Of a stretch of DNA of 64,000 bases, positions 31,644 to 39,756 are shown one piece after another. The translations under genes and the position numbers were made by a program. This DNA is from Amycolatopsis marina (lineage in GTDB: Bacteria > Actinomycetota > Actinomycetes > Mycobacteriales > Pseudonocardiaceae). Positions within the stretch are counted from its first letter, which is position 1. Each line of letters opens with the position of its first letter. The notes under the pieces are model-generated. The model was not told the origin of the DNA. It was given only the letters and a program-made list of their open reading frames with translations, and ran no database searches. Location: the NCBI RefSeq assembly GCF_900111885.1, contig NZ_FOKG01000012.1, forward strand, positions 1 through 64,000, read 5' to 3'.

Positions 31644-33155
31644 TTAGCCGGACCGCCACCGCAGGGCGAACCACAGCTGCATCCGGGTCTCGGGGTCGCC
31701 GAGGTCCACGCCGAGTGCGCGTTCCACCTGCCGAATCCGGTGCCGCACGCTGTTGCGGTGCACGCCGAGCGCGGCCGCCGTACGGTCCCACCCGCCGTGG
31801 CAGGCCAGCCAGACCCCCAGGGTGTCGACCAGTTCGCCGCCCCTGGCGGCGTCCAGCTCGCGTAGCGGTCCCAGCACCCGCTCGGCGTACGCCCCGGCCT
31901 CCTGCGGCCCGATCAGCGCGTCGAGGCCGAGATCCCGCTGCTCCCCGGAAACGATCGGTCTGCCCAGTGCCCGCGCCCTGCGTAGTAGCCCGTCGGCCTC
32001 GGTGGTGGCGCCCGTGAGCCGATCACCTCGGCGAGGACCGCCGACCACGGCGAGCCAGCCCCGCCCGCGCAGCTCGTCCAGCACGTGCCCGGCCGGTGGT
32101 GTGCGGACCAGTGCCGTGAACCGCGAGCCCGGCCCGATGCGCACCAGCGGGGTCCCGAGCCGGGTGGCCAGCCACTCGTGTCCCGAGGCCACCCGATCCG
32201 GTCCCGCGCCGTCGTAAACACCCGCGACCAGGTGGTACGGCCCTGCCCCGAGCATCTCGGCGAGCAGCTCCGCCGGAGCGGTCGAGTCCAGCAGGAGGCT
32301 CGTCGCGGCCGCACCGACGGCGGCGGTGTCGGAGCCCGACCGCGCCGCGAGGCCGAGCAGGGCGGCTCCCACGGCGACGATCGCCCGTTCGGCCCTGCCA
32401 AGCCGTTCGGCGCGCCCGATCACCAGCACCTGCGACGCGGTCGCCTGCGGGTAGACCGGCTGGGCCACGACCACGGTGCCGTCGACCTCGGTGGTGGCGC
32501 TGCGGATCCCCTGCCCGGCGCGCACCCGGTCGACCAGCGCGGTGACACGGCCGTCGAGGGGACGCGGCGCGCCCCGTTCGACGACCTGCTCGCCCGAAGG
32601 ACCCACCAGGCACACCCAGGCACCGAGCCTGCGCGCGAGTTCGGCGGCCAGTTCCGTGAGCCCGTCGGCCGTGGCCGTCGTCAAAGCCTCACGCGCCGCG
32701 GATACCGTGCGCTGTTCCCGCTGGATCACCTCGGTCAGGGCGACCGACACCGCCTGGCTGATCGCCAGGAACGGCGTTCGCACACCGACCACCAGCAGCG
32801 GAAGGCGGTGTCGCACGCAGGCCGCGGCCAGCGCCGGCGGCAGCTCGGGGTGCATCGGCGGGGTGAGCCCGAAGCCGAGCGCGGTGATCCCGGCCGACTG
32901 CAGTCCGAGGACGTAGCGGTCGACGTCGGCCGGATCCTCCGGAACGTTCACCCCGGCGGTCAGCAACAGCTCCTGCCCGACCAGGTACGGCGCCGGTTCC
33001 CGGAGCTCGCTGACGTGGGCCCACCGCACTGGCTTGTCCAGGTCACCCGGCCGGGTCGTGCCCGGCACGAGATCCACCGACAACGCAGGATGTTCGGTGA
33101 CGGTTCGTAGTGTCACCGCGACCCCGGTGTCATCACTGGACCAGGAGTTAGTCAT
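31644..33155 (-). CDS. PucR-family transcriptional regulator
   Basis: This 503-residue regulator begins with a PucR-like sensor domain (VTLRTVTEHPALSVDLVPGT, YLVGQELLLTAG), has a GGDEF-like middle (CdaR type), and ends with the PucR HTH (TAAALGVHRNSVRHRIRQVE, MQLWFALRW). Relatives control purine, polyamine and amino-acid use. ATG 33155 faces the transporter operon across 105 bases, so it is the likely regulator of that operon. Confidence 0.9.
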   Translation of the reverse strand: MTNSWSSDDTGVAVTLRTVTEHPALSVDLVPGTTRPGDLDKPVRWAHVSELREPAPYLVGQELLLTAGVNVPEDPADVDRYVLGLQSAGITALGFGLTPPMHPELPPALAAACVRHRLPLLVVGVRTPFLAISQAVSVALTEVIQREQRTVSAAREALTTATADGLTELAAELARRLGAWVCLVGPSGEQVVERGAPRPLDGRVTALVDRVRAGQGIRSATTEVDGTVVVAQPVYPQATASQVLVIGRAERLGRAERAIVAVGAALLGLAARSGSDTAAVGAAATSLLLDSTAPAELLAEMLGAGPYHLVAGVYDGAGPDRVASGHEWLATRLGTPLVRIGPGSRFTALVRTPPAGHVLDELRGRGWLAVVGGPRRGDRLTGATTEADGLLRRARALGRPIVSGEQRDLGLDALIGPQEAGAYAERVLGPLRELDAARGGELVDTLGVWLACHGGWDRTAAALGVHRNSVRHRIRQVERALGVDLGDPETRMQLWFALRWRSG

Positions 33156-33260
33156 ATCGGCCAAAGCGTACGTGCATTCAGGATGGAATATCCAGGCCCG
33201 ATGACGGTCCGGCGAATCTACGGTTGCCGCCATCACATCGCCGGATTCGAGGAGGACACC

Positions 33261-34781
33261 GTGATCGGTGACTACGCGGTGATCGGGCTCTACATCGCCG
33301 GGATGATCGGCATCGGCTGGTACAGCCTGCGGCTCGCGAAGACGCGCAGCGACTATCTCGTCGCGGGCAGGCGGCTCGGCGGGTTCATGTACTCGGGCAC
33401 CATGTCGGCCGTCGTACTCGGCGGCGCGTCCACCATCGGCGGCGTCGGGCTCGGCTACACCCATGGCATCTCCGGCGCCTGGCTGGTGCTGACGATCGGG
33501 CTCGGCATCCTGGTCCTGCACGCCCTGTTCGCCCGCAGGCTCGTGCGCCTGCGGCTCTACACCGTCTCCGAAATGCTCGACCTGCGCTACGGCGGCTCGA
33601 CCAGCGCGATCTCCGGGGTGGTGATGTGGGGCTACACCCTCATGCTCACCGTGACCTCGACGCTCGCGTTCGCCACCATTTTCAACGTCCTGTTCGACCT
33701 GCCCAGCCTGGCCGGAATCGCGATCGGCGGCGCCATCGTGGTGCTCTACTCGGTGCTCGGCGGCATGTGGTCGATCACGCTGACCGACATCGCCCAGTTC
33801 GTGATCACCACGATCGGCTTCCTGTTCCTGCTGTTCCCGATCGCGCTCACCGCGGCGGGCGGCCTCGACGGCATGGCGGACAAACTCGACCCGAGCTACT
33901 TCGAGTTCGACAGCATCGGCGGGGGCACGATCCTCACCTACGTCCTGATCTACGGGTTCGGGCTGCTGATCGGGCAGGACATCTGGCAGCGGGTCTTCAC
34001 CGCGCGCTCGCCGAGGGTCGCCACGATCGGTGGTATCGGGTCCGGCGTGTACTGCGTGGTCTACGCCATCGCCGGAGCACTGATCGGCGCGGCAGCCAAG
34101 ACGCTGTACCCCAACCTGGCCGACGCGGACGACGCGTTCGCGACGATCGTGGCCGACCTGCTGCCCACCGGCCTCCGTGGCCTCGTGCTCGCGGCGGCAC
34201 TGTCCGCGCTCATGTCCACCGCGAGCGGCGCGCTCATCGCCTGCTCCACCGTGAGCAGCATGGACATCCTGGCCCGCTTCCGGCGCGGCCACGGCAAGGA
34301 CACCGACGACACCGCGGTGAGCACGAACCGCTGGACCACGCTCGTGCTCGGTGTGCTGGCGATCGGGATCGCCATGATCGTCACCGACGTCGTCGCGGCG
34401 CTCACGGTGGCCTACAACATCCTCGTCGGCGGGCTGCTGGTGGCCATCCTCGGCGCGCTCCTGTGGCCGCGCGGAACCAGGGCGGGCGCCCTCGCGTCGA
34501 TGGTCACCGGCTCGGTCGTGGTGATCGTCTCGATGATCACCGAGGGCCTGCTGGCCAACGAGCCGATCTACTACGGCCTCGGCGCGAGCCTGTTCGCCTA
34601 CGTCGTCGTGAGCCTGCTGACCCCACGAACCAGTGCCGACGTACTGAGCGTGTGGAACGCGAGGCTGCGCGGCGGCACCGATGATCCGGACGAGGCGCGC
34701 GAGTCCCGGCGCGGCGAGTCCACGGACGCTGATCCGACCACGCCCAAGCCAGCTACGAACACCATCAGGAGGACGACGTGA
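33261..34781 (+). CDS. Sodium:solute symporter family transporter
   Basis: This 506-residue protein has about 13 membrane segments and SSS-family features such as YLVAGRRLGGFMYSGTMSAV, GGASTIGGVGLGYTHG and LAAALSALMSTASGALIACS. The substrate is not evident from the sequence; the operon suggests arginine, a guanidino compound or a polyamine. GTG 33261 follows GAGGAGG; upstream ATG codons lack this. Its stop overlaps the next start by four bases. Confidence 0.87.
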   Translation: MIGDYAVIGLYIAGMIGIGWYSLRLAKTRSDYLVAGRRLGGFMYSGTMSAVVLGGASTIGGVGLGYTHGISGAWLVLTIGLGILVLHALFARRLVRLRLYTVSEMLDLRYGGSTSAISGVVMWGYTLMLTVTSTLAFATIFNVLFDLPSLAGIAIGGAIVVLYSVLGGMWSITLTDIAQFVITTIGFLFLLFPIALTAAGGLDGMADKLDPSYFEFDSIGGGTILTYVLIYGFGLLIGQDIWQRVFTARSPRVATIGGIGSGVYCVVYAIAGALIGAAAKTLYPNLADADDAFATIVADLLPTGLRGLVLAAALSALMSTASGALIACSTVSSMDILARFRRGHGKDTDDTAVSTNRWTTLVLGVLAIGIAMIVTDVVAALTVAYNILVGGLLVAILGALLWPRGTRAGALASMVTGSVVVIVSMITEGLLANEPIYYGLGASLFAYVVVSLLTPRTSADVLSVWNARLRGGTDDPDEARESRRGESTDADPTTPKPATNTIRRTT

Positions 34782-35758
34782 CCGCACAACCCCCGATCGG
34801 ACCGGTGGACTCCTCGGTGATCCCCCGGTTCGCCGGGCCGGCCACCTTCGCCCGGCTGCCGAGAACCGATCAGGTCGGCCACGCCGACGTCGTGGTCGCG
34901 GGGGTCCCCTTCGACACAGGAGTGTCCTACCGGCCGGGCGCACGGTTCGGCCCGAACGCGGTCCGCGAGGGCAGCAGACTCCTGCGGCCCTATCACCCCG
35001 GCCTCGACGTCTCACCGTTCGCCTCCGCGCAGGTCGCCGACGCCGGCGATATCCCAGTCAACCCGTACGACATCGGGAGGGCGATCGAGACACTCCAGCA
35101 CGAGGCCACGGAACTCACCGCGGGCGGCACGCGGCTGGTCACGCTCGGCGGCGACCACACCATCGCGCTGCCGCTGTTGCGGGCGGCCGCCGAGCGACAC
35201 GGACCGGTGGCACTGCTGCACTTCGACGCGCACCTGGACACGTGGGACACCTACTTCGGCGAGCGCTACACGCACGGAACCCCGTTCCGGCGGGCGGCGG
35301 AGGAAGGCATCCTGGACACCAGCGCGCTCTCCCACGTCGGCACCAGGGGACCGCTGTACGGGCGCGGTGACCTCGACGAGGACAGCCGTCTCGGCTTCGG
35401 CATCGTCACCTCGGGAGACGTGCTGCGCCGGGGAGTCGCCGAGACCGTCGACGCGCTGCGCCAGCGGATCGGCGACCGGCCGCTGTACATCTCCGTCGAC
35501 ATCGACGTCCTCGATCCCGCGCACGCGCCGGGCACCGGAACCCCCGAGGCGGGCGGCATGACCAGCCGGGAACTGCTGGAGATCCTGCGTGGGCTGGCCG
35601 GCTGCAACCTGGTCGGGGCGGACGTGGTCGAGGTGGCCCCGGCCTACGACCACGCGGAGATCACCGCCATCGCCGCCGCCCATGTCGCGTACGACCTGGT
35701 GAGCCTGCTGGCGCTGCGGCACGCCCCGGCGGACCCGGGGCCGGGACGGCAGCAGTGA
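34778..35758 (+). CDS. speB: Ureohydrolase: agmatinase or guanidinobutyrase
   Basis: This 326-residue manganese enzyme hydrolyses a guanidino group to urea. The metal ligands are all seen: GGDHTIALPLL, LLHFDAHLDTWD, and SVDIDVLDPAHAPGTGTPE. The arginase superfamily does not separate agmatinase from guanidinobutyrase by eye; the neighbouring 2-oxoacid decarboxylase and aldehyde dehydrogenase favour 4-guanidinobutyrate. It is coupled to both neighbours by 4-bp overlaps. Confidence 0.88.
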   Translation: MTAQPPIGPVDSSVIPRFAGPATFARLPRTDQVGHADVVVAGVPFDTGVSYRPGARFGPNAVREGSRLLRPYHPGLDVSPFASAQVADAGDIPVNPYDIGRAIETLQHEATELTAGGTRLVTLGGDHTIALPLLRAAAERHGPVALLHFDAHLDTWDTYFGERYTHGTPFRRAAEEGILDTSALSHVGTRGPLYGRGDLDEDSRLGFGIVTSGDVLRRGVAETVDALRQRIGDRPLYISVDIDVLDPAHAPGTGTPEAGGMTSRELLEILRGLAGCNLVGADVVEVAPAYDHAEITAIAAAHVAYDLVSLLALRHAPADPGPGRQQ

Positions 35759-37422
35759 GCGGCGGAGCGGCCGGCACACCGCGCATCGGCGGCGATCTCG
35801 TGGTCGAGACGCTGCGCGCGCTCGGCGCGGAGACCGTGTTCGGGCTCCCCGGGCAGCACGCGCTCGGCCTGTTCGAGGCGTTGCGGCGCGCACCCGATCT
35901 CCGGCTGATCGGCGCCCGCGTGGAGAACAACCTCGCGTTCGCCGCCGACGGCCATGCCCGCGCCCGGCTCGACGCGGAACCGAACGGGCCGGTGCCGGTA
36001 ACGCCGATGATCGTCTCGACCGGGCCGGGAGCCCTGCTCACGCTCGCGTCACTACAGGAGGCACGCGCGTCATCCGTGCCCGTGATGGGGATCTCCAGCC
36101 AGGTGCCCGTGGCAGGCCTCGGCGGCGGCAGGCACGGTTATCTGCACGAGTTGCCGGACCAGCGGGCAAGCTTCCGGGGCGTGGTCAAGTCCACGCACGT
36201 CGCACGCACCGCGAGCCAGATCCCGGCCGTGCTGCGGCAGGCGTGGACGAGCGCGGCGAGCCCGCCGTTCGGCCCCGTGTGGGTCGAGATTCCGCAGGAC
36301 GTGCTGCTCGCGCCTGCCACCCTCCCGCCGATCACCTCCGCCGAAGTCGACGTGGTCCGGCCCGCACCGCTTCCGGACCTCGTCGCCGAGGCGGCCCGGC
36401 TGCTCTCGGCGGCGGAGAATCCGGTGATCCTCGCGGGCGGTGGGGTGGTCCGTGCGGGCGCACGGGGCCAGCTGCGGGAGCTCGCGGAGGCGCTGCGGGC
36501 CCCTGTCCTGTCGACCTTCGGCGGCAAGGGCGCGTTCGGCTGGGAACATCCGCTGTCCGGGCAGTCCTGGCTGGAGGACTGGCACAGCACCGAGTTCATG
36601 GCGGACGCGGACGTGTTGCTGGTCCTCGGCTCCGGTCTCGGAGAGCTGTCCAGCAACTACCACCGCTTCACCCCTCGCGGTCGGCTGATCCAGATCGACG
36701 CCGACCACGGTGTGCTGGAGTCCAACCACGCGGCCGTCGGCATCCACGCCGACCTCGCGCTCGCACTGGACGCGCTCGTCGCGGCGGTCCCCCGGCGCGA
36801 CGCGGACGGGCGCGCGGAGGCGGCGGTGGCCGGGCTGCGCGGCCGGATCCGGGAGCGGATCGGGACACAGCGACTGGATACCGAACAGCGCCTGCTCGCC
36901 GACATCCGGGCGGCGCTGCCCCCGGGAACCCCGAGTTTCTGGGACATGACGATCCTCGGCTACTGGGCCTGGTCGGCGTGGAATCCCGATGGCGCCCCGA
37001 TCCACACAGCGCAGGGAGCGGGTGGCCTGGGCTACGGGCTGCCCGCCGCGCTGGGTGCCGCGGCGGCGGCCGAAGGCCCGGTGCTCGCGGTCTCCGGCGA
37101 CGGCGGGGCGATGTACGGGATCGCCGAGCTGGCGACGGCCGCGCAGCACGGGCTGGACGTGACCTGGCTCGTCGTCGACGACGGTGGGTACGGAATCCTC
37201 CGCGAGTACCTGACCGGCACGTTCGGCCACACCCATGCCACCGAACTCGCCCGACCGGACTTCGCGGCACTCGCGGGCGCGTTCGCCGTCCCGGCCGTTG
37301 TGTCCTCTGTGGACTCTCTGACCGACGACCTCGGTGCGGCGCTGCGGACCCCCGGTCCGAGTGTGGTGGTACTGCCCGCTGTGCTGCGCATGTTCGAACC
37401 GACTCACCTGGAGGACGCGTGA
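35755..37422 (+). CDS. TPP-dependent decarboxylase, probably 5-guanidino-2-oxopentanoate decarboxylase
   Basis: This 555-residue enzyme has the three domains of the acetolactate synthase/2-oxoacid decarboxylase family. The catalytic Glu is in IGARVENNLAFAADGHARA, the middle domain begins NPVILAGGGVVRAGA, and the TPP site is VSGDGGAMYGIAELATAAQH. P. aeruginosa AruI, of this family, decarboxylates 2-ketoarginine to 4-guanidinobutyraldehyde. The operon context supports that reaction; sequence alone only supports the family. Confidence 0.8.
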   Translation: MSGGAAGTPRIGGDLVVETLRALGAETVFGLPGQHALGLFEALRRAPDLRLIGARVENNLAFAADGHARARLDAEPNGPVPVTPMIVSTGPGALLTLASLQEARASSVPVMGISSQVPVAGLGGGRHGYLHELPDQRASFRGVVKSTHVARTASQIPAVLRQAWTSAASPPFGPVWVEIPQDVLLAPATLPPITSAEVDVVRPAPLPDLVAEAARLLSAAENPVILAGGGVVRAGARGQLRELAEALRAPVLSTFGGKGAFGWEHPLSGQSWLEDWHSTEFMADADVLLVLGSGLGELSSNYHRFTPRGRLIQIDADHGVLESNHAAVGIHADLALALDALVAAVPRRDADGRAEAAVAGLRGRIRERIGTQRLDTEQRLLADIRAALPPGTPSFWDMTILGYWAWSAWNPDGAPIHTAQGAGGLGYGLPAALGAAAAAEGPVLAVSGDGGAMYGIAELATAAQHGLDVTWLVVDDGGYGILREYLTGTFGHTHATELARPDFAALAGAFAVPAVVSSVDSLTDDLGAALRTPGPSVVVLPAVLRMFEPTHLEDA

Positions 37423-38840
37423 CCGTTTCCAACCTGATCGCTGGCGAGGAGAAATCCGGGCAAGGGGGCACCCTTGACCTGGTGAATCCGAGCACCGGCG
37501 AACTCTGCGGGCAGAGCGTACTGTCCCGTGGGTCCGATGTGGACTCCGCGCTGCGCGCCGCGCGGACGGCGTTCGGGCAGTGGCGGCGCAGCACCCCCGC
37601 CCAGCGGCAGCTGGCGCTGCTGAAGCTGGCCGACGCTGTGGAACGCGATGCCGGGGAGCTCGCGGAGGCCGAGATCCGCGAGACCGGCAAGCCCCGCGCG
37701 GTGGTGCTGGACGAGGAGATCCCGGAGAGCGTCAGCGCCCTGCGCTTCTTCGCGGGTGCGGCGCGGATGCTCGAGGGCACCGCGGCCGCGGAGTATCTCC
37801 CGGGGCACACCTCGATGATCCGCAGGGAACCGGTCGGCGTGTGCGCGCAGATCGCCCCGTGGAACTACCCGCTGATGATGGCCGTGTGGAAGATCGCGCC
37901 GGCACTGGCCGCGGGCAACACCGTGGTGCTCAAGCCGGCCGAGACCACCCCGTCCAGCGCGGCACTGCTGGTGCGGGCGGCGGCGGAGTTCCTTCCGACG
38001 GGCGCGGTCAACCTCGTCTGCGGCGACCGCGACACGGGGCGGGCGATGGTGGCGCACCCGGATACGGACCTGGTGTCCATCACCGGGTCGACCAGGGCCG
38101 GGATCGACGTGGCCACGGTAGCGGCGGCCGACCTCACGCGAACTCACCTGGAGCTGGGCGGCAACGCGCCGCTGGTGGTGTTCGGCGACGTCGACGTGGC
38201 GGCCACGGCCGCCGCGGTCGTGGAAGCGGCCTGCTACAACGCGGGCCAGGACTGCACGGCCGCGAGCCGGGTACTGGTCCACGAGTCCGTCCACGACGAA
38301 TTCGTGGAGGCGCTGACCACGGCGGCGGCAGGTACCCGGACGGGTCCACCGGAGGACACGGGCGTGGACTTCGGGCCGCTGAACAGCGCGGCACAGCTCG
38401 ACCGGGTCACCGGCCTGGTGGGCGACCTGCCGGGACGGGCGCGAATCCACACCGGCGGGAAGGTGGCGGCGGACCGGGGATTCTTCTTCGCGCCCACGGT
38501 GATCTCCGGGCTGGCGCAGCGGGACCGGATCGTGCAGGAGGAGATTTTCGGCCCGGTGCTCACCGTGCAGCGGTTCGCCACCGAACAGGAGGCCGTCGAA
38601 CTGGCCAACGGTGTGCCCTACGGCCTCGCGTCCTCGGTCTGGACCAGGGATCACGGCCGGGCGTTGCGCGTGTCCGCGGAGCTGGACTTCGGTTGTGTCT
38701 GGCTGAACACCCACGGGCCGCTGGTCGCGGAGATGCCGCACGGAGGTTTCGGTCATTCCGGTCACGGCAAGGACCTCTCGGCCTACTCGTTCGCCGAGTA
38801 CACCAGGGTCAAGCACGTCATGAGCGACACGGGACGCTAG
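37419..38840 (+). CDS. Aldehyde dehydrogenase, 4-aminobutyraldehyde/4-guanidinobutyraldehyde type
   Basis: This 473-residue enzyme oxidises an aldehyde with NAD(P). It shows APWNYPLMMAVWKIAPALAA, the catalytic Glu in LELGGNAPLVVF and Cys in YNAGQDCTAASRVLVH. The C-terminal WLNTHGPLVAEMPHGGFGHS and YTRVKHVM are typical of gamma-aminobutyraldehyde dehydrogenases (PatD type). GTG 37419 overlaps the decarboxylase stop. Its TAG stop shares bases with the TAG stop of the convergent mmuM (CTAG at 38837-38840). Confidence 0.9.
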   Translation: MTVSNLIAGEEKSGQGGTLDLVNPSTGELCGQSVLSRGSDVDSALRAARTAFGQWRRSTPAQRQLALLKLADAVERDAGELAEAEIRETGKPRAVVLDEEIPESVSALRFFAGAARMLEGTAAAEYLPGHTSMIRREPVGVCAQIAPWNYPLMMAVWKIAPALAAGNTVVLKPAETTPSSAALLVRAAAEFLPTGAVNLVCGDRDTGRAMVAHPDTDLVSITGSTRAGIDVATVAAADLTRTHLELGGNAPLVVFGDVDVAATAAAVVEAACYNAGQDCTAASRVLVHESVHDEFVEALTTAAAGTRTGPPEDTGVDFGPLNSAAQLDRVTGLVGDLPGRARIHTGGKVAADRGFFFAPTVISGLAQRDRIVQEEIFGPVLTVQRFATEQEAVELANGVPYGLASSVWTRDHGRALRVSAELDFGCVWLNTHGPLVAEMPHGGFGHSGHGKDLSAYSFAEYTRVKHVMSDTGR

Positions 38841-39754
38841 CCGAGCCGGGCGGCGATCGCGGAGATCTGTGCCGGGCCGACGCGGCAGCACCCGCCGGCG
38901 ATCCGGACCCCCGCCGCGGCCCAGTCGCGTACGTCCACGCCGAAGTCGCTCCGTCCGGTCCAGCGGCGCCCGGCGGCATCCCACGTCTCCCCGCTGTTGG
39001 GGTAGGCGATCACCGGCTTGCCGGTGACCGCGCGCGCCACGGACGCGGCGTGGGTGACCTCGCCGGGCGCACAGCAGTTGACCCCGACGGCCACGACGCC
39101 GTCGTGCTCGGCTGCCACCGCGAACGCCTCGTCCAGGGGTTGCCCGGCCCTGGTCCGGCCGCCGTCGACGGTGTAGGACAGCCACACCGGAACGTCGAGG
39201 CCGTCGAGGGCCGACAGCAGGGCCACCGCCTCCACCTGGTCCGGCACTGTCTCCAGCGCGAGGACGTCGGCGCCCGAACCGGCCAGCACCTCCAGCCGGG
39301 GCCGGTGGAAGTCGGCGAGTTCCGCGACGCCGAGGCCATACCGGCCGCGGTACTCCGAGCCGTCGGCGAGTGCGGCACCGTACGGGCCGACCGAAGCCGC
39401 GATCCAGCGTCGTCGTCCGGTTCCCGGCACCTGGTCCCGCGCCTGCCGCGCCACCTCGACGCTGCGGCGGAGCAGGGCCACGGTCTCGTCGTGGCCGATG
39501 CCCGCCGCGGCGAAGCCGGGGAAGCTGGCCTGGTAGCTGGCGGTGATGGCGATCTCCGCACCGGCCGCGAAGAACGCGGCGTGGGCCGCCACGATCTCCT
39601 CGGGCGCGTCACGCAACAGCCGGGCCGACCACAGCGCCCCGGACAGGTCGTGGCCGCGGGCCTCGAGTTCGGTCGCGAGACCGCCGTCGAGCACGAGCGG
39701 CGTCCCTGCGGCGGCCAGTGCCTCCCCGAGCCGCCCGGACGCCCGCTCAGGCAC
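38837..39754 (-). CDS. mmuM: Homocysteine S-methyltransferase
   Basis: This 305-residue zinc enzyme makes methionine from homocysteine with S-methylmethionine or SAM. The zinc cysteines are in VAVGVNCCAPGEVT and RIAGGCCRVGP; LVLDGGLATELEARGHDL opens the barrel. GTG 39754 starts two bases after the dxs stop, so both share a transcript, an arrangement with no obvious pathway link. Confidence 0.88.
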   Translation of the reverse strand: MPERASGRLGEALAAAGTPLVLDGGLATELEARGHDLSGALWSARLLRDAPEEIVAAHAAFFAAGAEIAITASYQASFPGFAAAGIGHDETVALLRRSVEVARQARDQVPGTGRRRWIAASVGPYGAALADGSEYRGRYGLGVAELADFHRPRLEVLAGSGADVLALETVPDQVEAVALLSALDGLDVPVWLSYTVDGGRTRAGQPLDEAFAVAAEHDGVVAVGVNCCAPGEVTHAASVARAVTGKPVIAYPNSGETWDAAGRRWTGRSDFGVDVRDWAAAGVRIAGGCCRVGPAQISAIAARLG

Positions 39755-39756
39755 CC

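Noticed and set aside
31515..31865. Plus-strand frame with repeated ALSRESA/HFPGKV-like segments over the palindromes
   Set aside because: The repeats come from the palindromic DNA, not from a protein repeat.
33156..35015. 600-codon N-terminal extension of the PucR frame
   Set aside because: It is antisense to the symporter and ureohydrolase; the PucR fold begins at 33155.
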